Assembly (NCBI RefSeq): GCF_004010325.2
Contig: NZ_SADR02000013.1
Location: 1 to 64,000, forward strand
Reading direction: 5' to 3'
Origin: Mesorhizobium sp. M00.F.Ca.ET.216.01.1.1
GTDB lineage: Bacteria; Pseudomonadota; Alphaproteobacteria; Rhizobiales; Rhizobiaceae
DNA length: 64,000 nt
Part shown: piece after piece, positions 60,786 through 64,000 of the stretch
Numbering within the stretch: position 1 is the first letter of the stretch
How the letters are laid out: each line of letters begins with the position of its first letter
Program-made: the position numbers and the translations under genes
Notes under the pieces: model-generated
What the model was told of the DNA's origin: nothing
Database searches by the model: none
What the model saw: only the letters and a program-made list of their open reading frames with translations

Positions 60786-62678
60786 CTATTGCCTCTTGGC
60801 GGGCTTGAGCTTGACGAACATGTATTTGGTGTTCGCCCAGTTCGGGACCGGGTCGGTGTAGGGATCCGTCTCCGCGTTCGGGTATCCGGTCCAGTAGGTC
60901 GTATCCATCATCGTGAATACGTTGTAGGACATCAGCGGGATGATCGGCATCTCCCTGACGGCGAGCTTGATGTATTCCTTGCCGAGTTCCTGCCCCTTCG
61001 GATCGTCGAAGCCGATCGTACGGATCTGTTCGATGATCTTGTCGAGTTCGGGACTCTTCCACCGCTGGCGGTTGCGCGGCGGCTGCCGCTCGCCTCGCGG
61101 CTTCAGGAATTCCGAGTGCCAGCTGTCGAGGAAAAACGACAGGTCGGGATGGCCACCCCAGGTTTCCACACTCCAGCCGATCGCCGCCTCGTAGTCTCCC
61201 GATTCGATGCGTGGGAAGAAGTCCGAGGGATAAGCCTGCGTCTGGGCGTCGATGCCGAACTGACGCCACTCCTGTGCTATCATCGTGCCGGCGCGGGTCA
61301 TCACCGGCCGCTGGTCGCCTTCGACCAGAAGCGTGATCTTGAAGCGGGTGCCGTCGGGCTTCATCCACTGGTCGCCTTGCTTGGTGAAGCCGGCGCGCTC
61401 GAGAAGCTCGGCGGCAGCCTCCGGATTTGGCTTCCACCAGCCGCGCCCGAACGCATTCGCGATCGCCTTGGCATCGGTCGGGATCTGGTCCCCCATCGAT
61501 GGCCTCAGCATGTCGGCGATCTGCTGGCCGACGGTCGGATCGTAAGGCTTGTATTTGCTCTTGCCGGTGTCGATCTCGAAGTTCTTGAGCCAGTCCTCCA
61601 TCGGGTCGAAATAATATTTGCCGTAGAGCCCGGTCGGCGGGACGCCGATGGCCGAGATCGTCGCGGCGCCGCGGTAGGAAGCCATCGAGACTGCCTTGAT
61701 GTCGATCAGCAGCGCGAGCGCCCAGCGCACGTCGGGACTGTCGAACGGCTTCACCTGGTGGTTGAAGAGCACGGCCGGCAAGGTCGGGTCAGGATGGGCG
61801 TAGGGAAAGCCCTTGAACCAGCCGTGCGACGACGGCGACTGCTTGACCAACGTGAACACGCCCTCCGGCGACGTGTCGTGGATGATGTCGAGCTGGTGGT
61901 TGAGCTGCAGTATGACGCGCTTGTCAGGCGGTCCCGGATCGATATAGGCCGCATATTTCGGCCCAGGCTCGCCATAGCGGGCAATCGAGGTGTGCTGCCA
62001 GTCCTCGCGCTTCTCCCAGATGTACCATTTGCCGTTCGGATCGAAGCTGTGAAGCTTGTATGGACCGATCGTGACCGGCGGGTTGAAGTCGAACTTGGTC
62101 GGATCCTTCACCTTTTCGAATATGTGCTTCGGCATGATCCAGGCCGCGTTCCAACGGACAGTGAACGTGGCGTGGAAGCGCGAGTTGGGCCGCTTCAGCT
62201 TGAACACCACGGTGTGCTTGTCGGGCGCAGTCACCTTGTCGACGCTGGCGCCAAAGGCGGCGCCCCAGATCATGCTCGGGTTCTTGATCTGCGTCTCGAC
62301 CGTGTAGACGACGTCGTCGGCGGTGAATTCCACGCCGTCGCTCCAGGTGATGCCATCCCGCAGCTTGACCGTCATCTCGGTGAAATCGGCGTTGTATTGC
62401 GGTTTGTCAGCAGCCAGCGAATTGTCCCATACGCCGTCGATGCCGGCGTCTGCATCGATGTACCAGAGCGTATCCATTCCGAGCTGCTGCAGCCCGGTCG
62501 AGTTGCCGCCGCGCGCCACCATCCAGATGTTGAACCAAGAGGGATTGGTTATCGTGCCCTGCGGGTTCTCGATGATGATGGTCTGTTCACGCGGCAGGTT
62601 CGAAATACCTTGAGCAAGCGCGGATTGTCCCATCAACCACGCGCTTGCGATGAACATCAAGGCTCGCATGATGCGCAT
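60786..62678 (-). CDS. Family-5 extracellular solute-binding protein
   Basis: ATG 62678 follows GGGAGGAAG. The 630-residue protein has a signal peptide (about 1-23) and the SBP family 5 fold (VKLRDGITWSDGVEFTADDV, a hallmark stretch). It is longer than typical DppA (about 530) and resembles sugar-binding members of the family, such as cello-oligosaccharide binders (REQTIIIENPQGTITNPSWF). With the arabinofuranosidase gene upstream, an oligosaccharide ligand is more likely than a peptide; this is inference. Confidence 0.88.
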   Translation of the reverse strand: MRIMRALMFIASAWLMGQSALAQGISNLPREQTIIIENPQGTITNPSWFNIWMVARGGNSTGLQQLGMDTLWYIDADAGIDGVWDNSLAADKPQYNADFTEMTVKLRDGITWSDGVEFTADDVVYTVETQIKNPSMIWGAAFGASVDKVTAPDKHTVVFKLKRPNSRFHATFTVRWNAAWIMPKHIFEKVKDPTKFDFNPPVTIGPYKLHSFDPNGKWYIWEKREDWQHTSIARYGEPGPKYAAYIDPGPPDKRVILQLNHQLDIIHDTSPEGVFTLVKQSPSSHGWFKGFPYAHPDPTLPAVLFNHQVKPFDSPDVRWALALLIDIKAVSMASYRGAATISAIGVPPTGLYGKYYFDPMEDWLKNFEIDTGKSKYKPYDPTVGQQIADMLRPSMGDQIPTDAKAIANAFGRGWWKPNPEAAAELLERAGFTKQGDQWMKPDGTRFKITLLVEGDQRPVMTRAGTMIAQEWRQFGIDAQTQAYPSDFFPRIESGDYEAAIGWSVETWGGHPDLSFFLDSWHSEFLKPRGERQPPRNRQRWKSPELDKIIEQIRTIGFDDPKGQELGKEYIKLAVREMPIIPLMSYNVFTMMDTTYWTGYPNAETDPYTDPVPNWANTKYMFVKLKPAKRQ

Positions 62679-62895
62679 TGCTCTTCCTCCCTGTGCCAAC
62701 CCGATCCGTGTTCGAATGGCTTATTGTCGCTGGGAAGCTAACCCGGTCGTCCGAACTGGTCAATAGAACCTGATATGTATCGTAATCGGCGATATAAACA
62801 CGCGCTGCCGGTGAGGATTTCCCATCGTTTCCGGCGCCGCCCGAAACCGAACGGCAAGTGCCCCACAGAGGGTGCCCAACCCCAAAGGAAGGGCA

Positions 62896-64000
62896 TCAGA
62901 CCGACAGCCGGATGAGATTGTAGGAGCGCGGCTTGAGACGGCATGACAATCGGCTCTCCTCGACGACCGAACCGTTCTGCTGCCGCGGTTTCACCACATC
63001 CGGCGCGTCGGCGCTGTTCACGGCCCTCAGGTCCGGATGGTGGATGATGGTATGCTCAATCAGCCGGGCCGATGCAAAGCCGGCAAGATCGACAGTAAGT
63101 TCGGTCTCCTCGTCTGGATGCTTGTTGACGACGAATAGCGCGATCGTGCCACCTGCCAGGTCATGCACCGCGGCGACGTCGACATAGGGCACGTCGTCGG
63201 CCGCCTTGGCGTCGTAACGCGGCGTGTCGACTGCAATGGACAGGCTTTCGCCACGACCATAGCGAGAGGCGAACAGATACGGATAGTAGATGGTGTGCCG
63301 GAAGGCGCGGCCGCCACGCTCGGTGGTTATCGGCGCGATGGCGTTGACCAGCTGCGCGATACAGGCGATCCGCACGCGGTCGGCGCGGCGGATGAAGGTG
63401 TTGAGGATGCAGCCGACGACCAGCACATCCTCGAAATTATAGACCTCCTCGAGCAGCGCCGGCGCCACCGGCCAATCCCAATTCTTGAAATTGTCGTGAT
63501 CCTGGCGGCGCGCATGATACCAGACATTCCATTCGTCGAAGGAGATATGGATGTCCTTCTTCGATCGCTTCTTGGCCTTCACATAATCGATCACACCGCT
63601 GACGGTCTGGATATAGCGGTCGAGAATCACTGGCTTGGCAAGAAAATTGAGATAGTCGTCCTCGTAATTCTCGAAATACATGTGGAGCGACAGGTAGTCG
63701 ACGTTGTCGTAGCACTCGTCGAGAACGTCGGCCTCCCATTGCGGATAAGATGGCATGGAACTGTGCGAACTGCCGCAGGCCACGAGCTGCAGCGTAGGAT
63801 CGAACGCCTTCATCGCCTTTGCCGTCTCGTTGGCGATCCGGCCATATTCGTAGGCAGTCTTGTGGCCGACCTGCCATGGTCCGTCCATCTCGTTGCCGAG
63901 GCACCACAGACGCACGTTATAGGGTTCGCGCCGGCCGTTCTTGATGCGCAGGTCGCTCCAGCGGCTGCCGCTCGAATGGTTGCAATATTCGAGAAGCCCG
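62896..64000 (-). CDS. GH51 alpha-L-arabinofuranosidase (N-terminus outside window)
   Basis: The frame runs to the right edge, so the start is missing. Visible are YCNHSSGSRWSDLR, WCLGNEMDGPWQ with the acid/base Glu, ISFDEWNVWYH with the nucleophile Glu, and a C-terminal beta domain (IALFVVNKHPDEETELTVDL). These are diagnostic for GH51 enzymes that release L-arabinose from arabinan, arabinoxylan or their oligosaccharides. No signal is visible in the part seen. It precedes the ABC importer operon on the same strand. Confidence 0.93.
   Translation of the reverse strand, partial: GLLEYCNHSSGSRWSDLRIKNGRREPYNVRLWCLGNEMDGPWQVGHKTAYEYGRIANETAKAMKAFDPTLQLVACGSSHSSMPSYPQWEADVLDECYDNVDYLSLHMYFENYEDDYLNFLAKPVILDRYIQTVSGVIDYVKAKKRSKKDIHISFDEWNVWYHARRQDHDNFKNWDWPVAPALLEEVYNFEDVLVVGCILNTFIRRADRVRIACIAQLVNAIAPITTERGGRAFRHTIYYPYLFASRYGRGESLSIAVDTPRYDAKAADDVPYVDVAAVHDLAGGTIALFVVNKHPDEETELTVDLAGFASARLIEHTIIHHPDLRAVNSADAPDVVKPRQQNGSVVEESRLSCRLKPRSYNLIRLSV

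Noticed and set aside
60687..62741. Very long open frame (684 codons) on the plus strand opposite the solute-binding protein
   Set aside because: The minus strand carries a signal peptide, SBP-5 motif and ribosome site. The plus-strand translation is Arg/Val/Asp-rich without a recognisable domain.

Overview
The window looks like chromosome or megaplasmid DNA of a rhizobial alphaproteobacterium, most likely Mesorhizobium or a close relative. The reasons are the high GC, DUF995 proteins, a UDP-xylose/UDP-arabinose polysaccharide operon beside an AraC regulator, a Tad pilus locus with a TTAA-N7-TTAA (CtrA-type) box, and many LysR regulators. All names come from reading motifs and gene order; no database was searched.

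Layout. (1) 1-600: the end of an IS5-type transposase and a LysR remnant. (2) 0.9-11.3 kb: a surface-polysaccharide region. One minus-strand operon runs uxs > uxe/galE > GT2 synthase > ugd > DUF995 > GH26-like > DUF995, with a second GH26-like gene facing it. The divergent AraC-type regulator carries an N-terminal RxxxR and resembles the c-di-GMP-responsive CuxR of Sinorhizobium. (3) 11.3-18.2 kb: a compact partner-switching signalling operon (two GHKL-like proteins, two STAS proteins of which one is fused to a methyltransferase, and a membrane PP2C phosphatase) behind a GGDEF-EAL protein. (4) 18.4-19.6 kb: a histidine-rich membrane protein of unknown function. (5) 19.7-33.3 kb: a complete-looking Tad/Flp pilus locus in two divergent operons, with an L,D-transpeptidase and small envelope proteins at its end. 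(6) 34.0-36.6 kb: a bufferin-type RiPP operon (DUF2282 precursor, DUF692/MNIO enzyme, DUF2063 partner, DoxX). (7) 36.8-43.3 kb: a patatin-like protein without its catalytic residues, two small secreted paralogs (one frameshifted), two LysR regulators, a secreted cupin, an MFS transporter and a DUF302 protein. (8) 43.5-50.1 kb: a redox/lipid run (3-hydroxybutyrate dehydrogenase, patatin with DUF3734-like end, type II NADH dehydrogenase, pyridine-nucleotide disulfide oxidoreductase, peroxiredoxin) and a third LysR of the same subgroup. (9) 50.5-56.9 kb: a LysR/cupin pair, a VapBC toxin-antitoxin with its own inverted-repeat operator, a beta-propeller protein, an HTH regulator, an SDR and a DUF899 pair. 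(10) 56.9-64 kb: a family-5 ABC importer behind a GH51 alpha-L-arabinofuranosidase, probably for plant-derived oligosaccharides.

The parts most worth follow-up are the doubled partner-switching module with the STAS-methyltransferase fusion, the short leader ORF plus terminator in front of the CuxR-like gene, the catalytically stripped patatin, and a repeated 19-bp box in front of three neighbouring transcription units.
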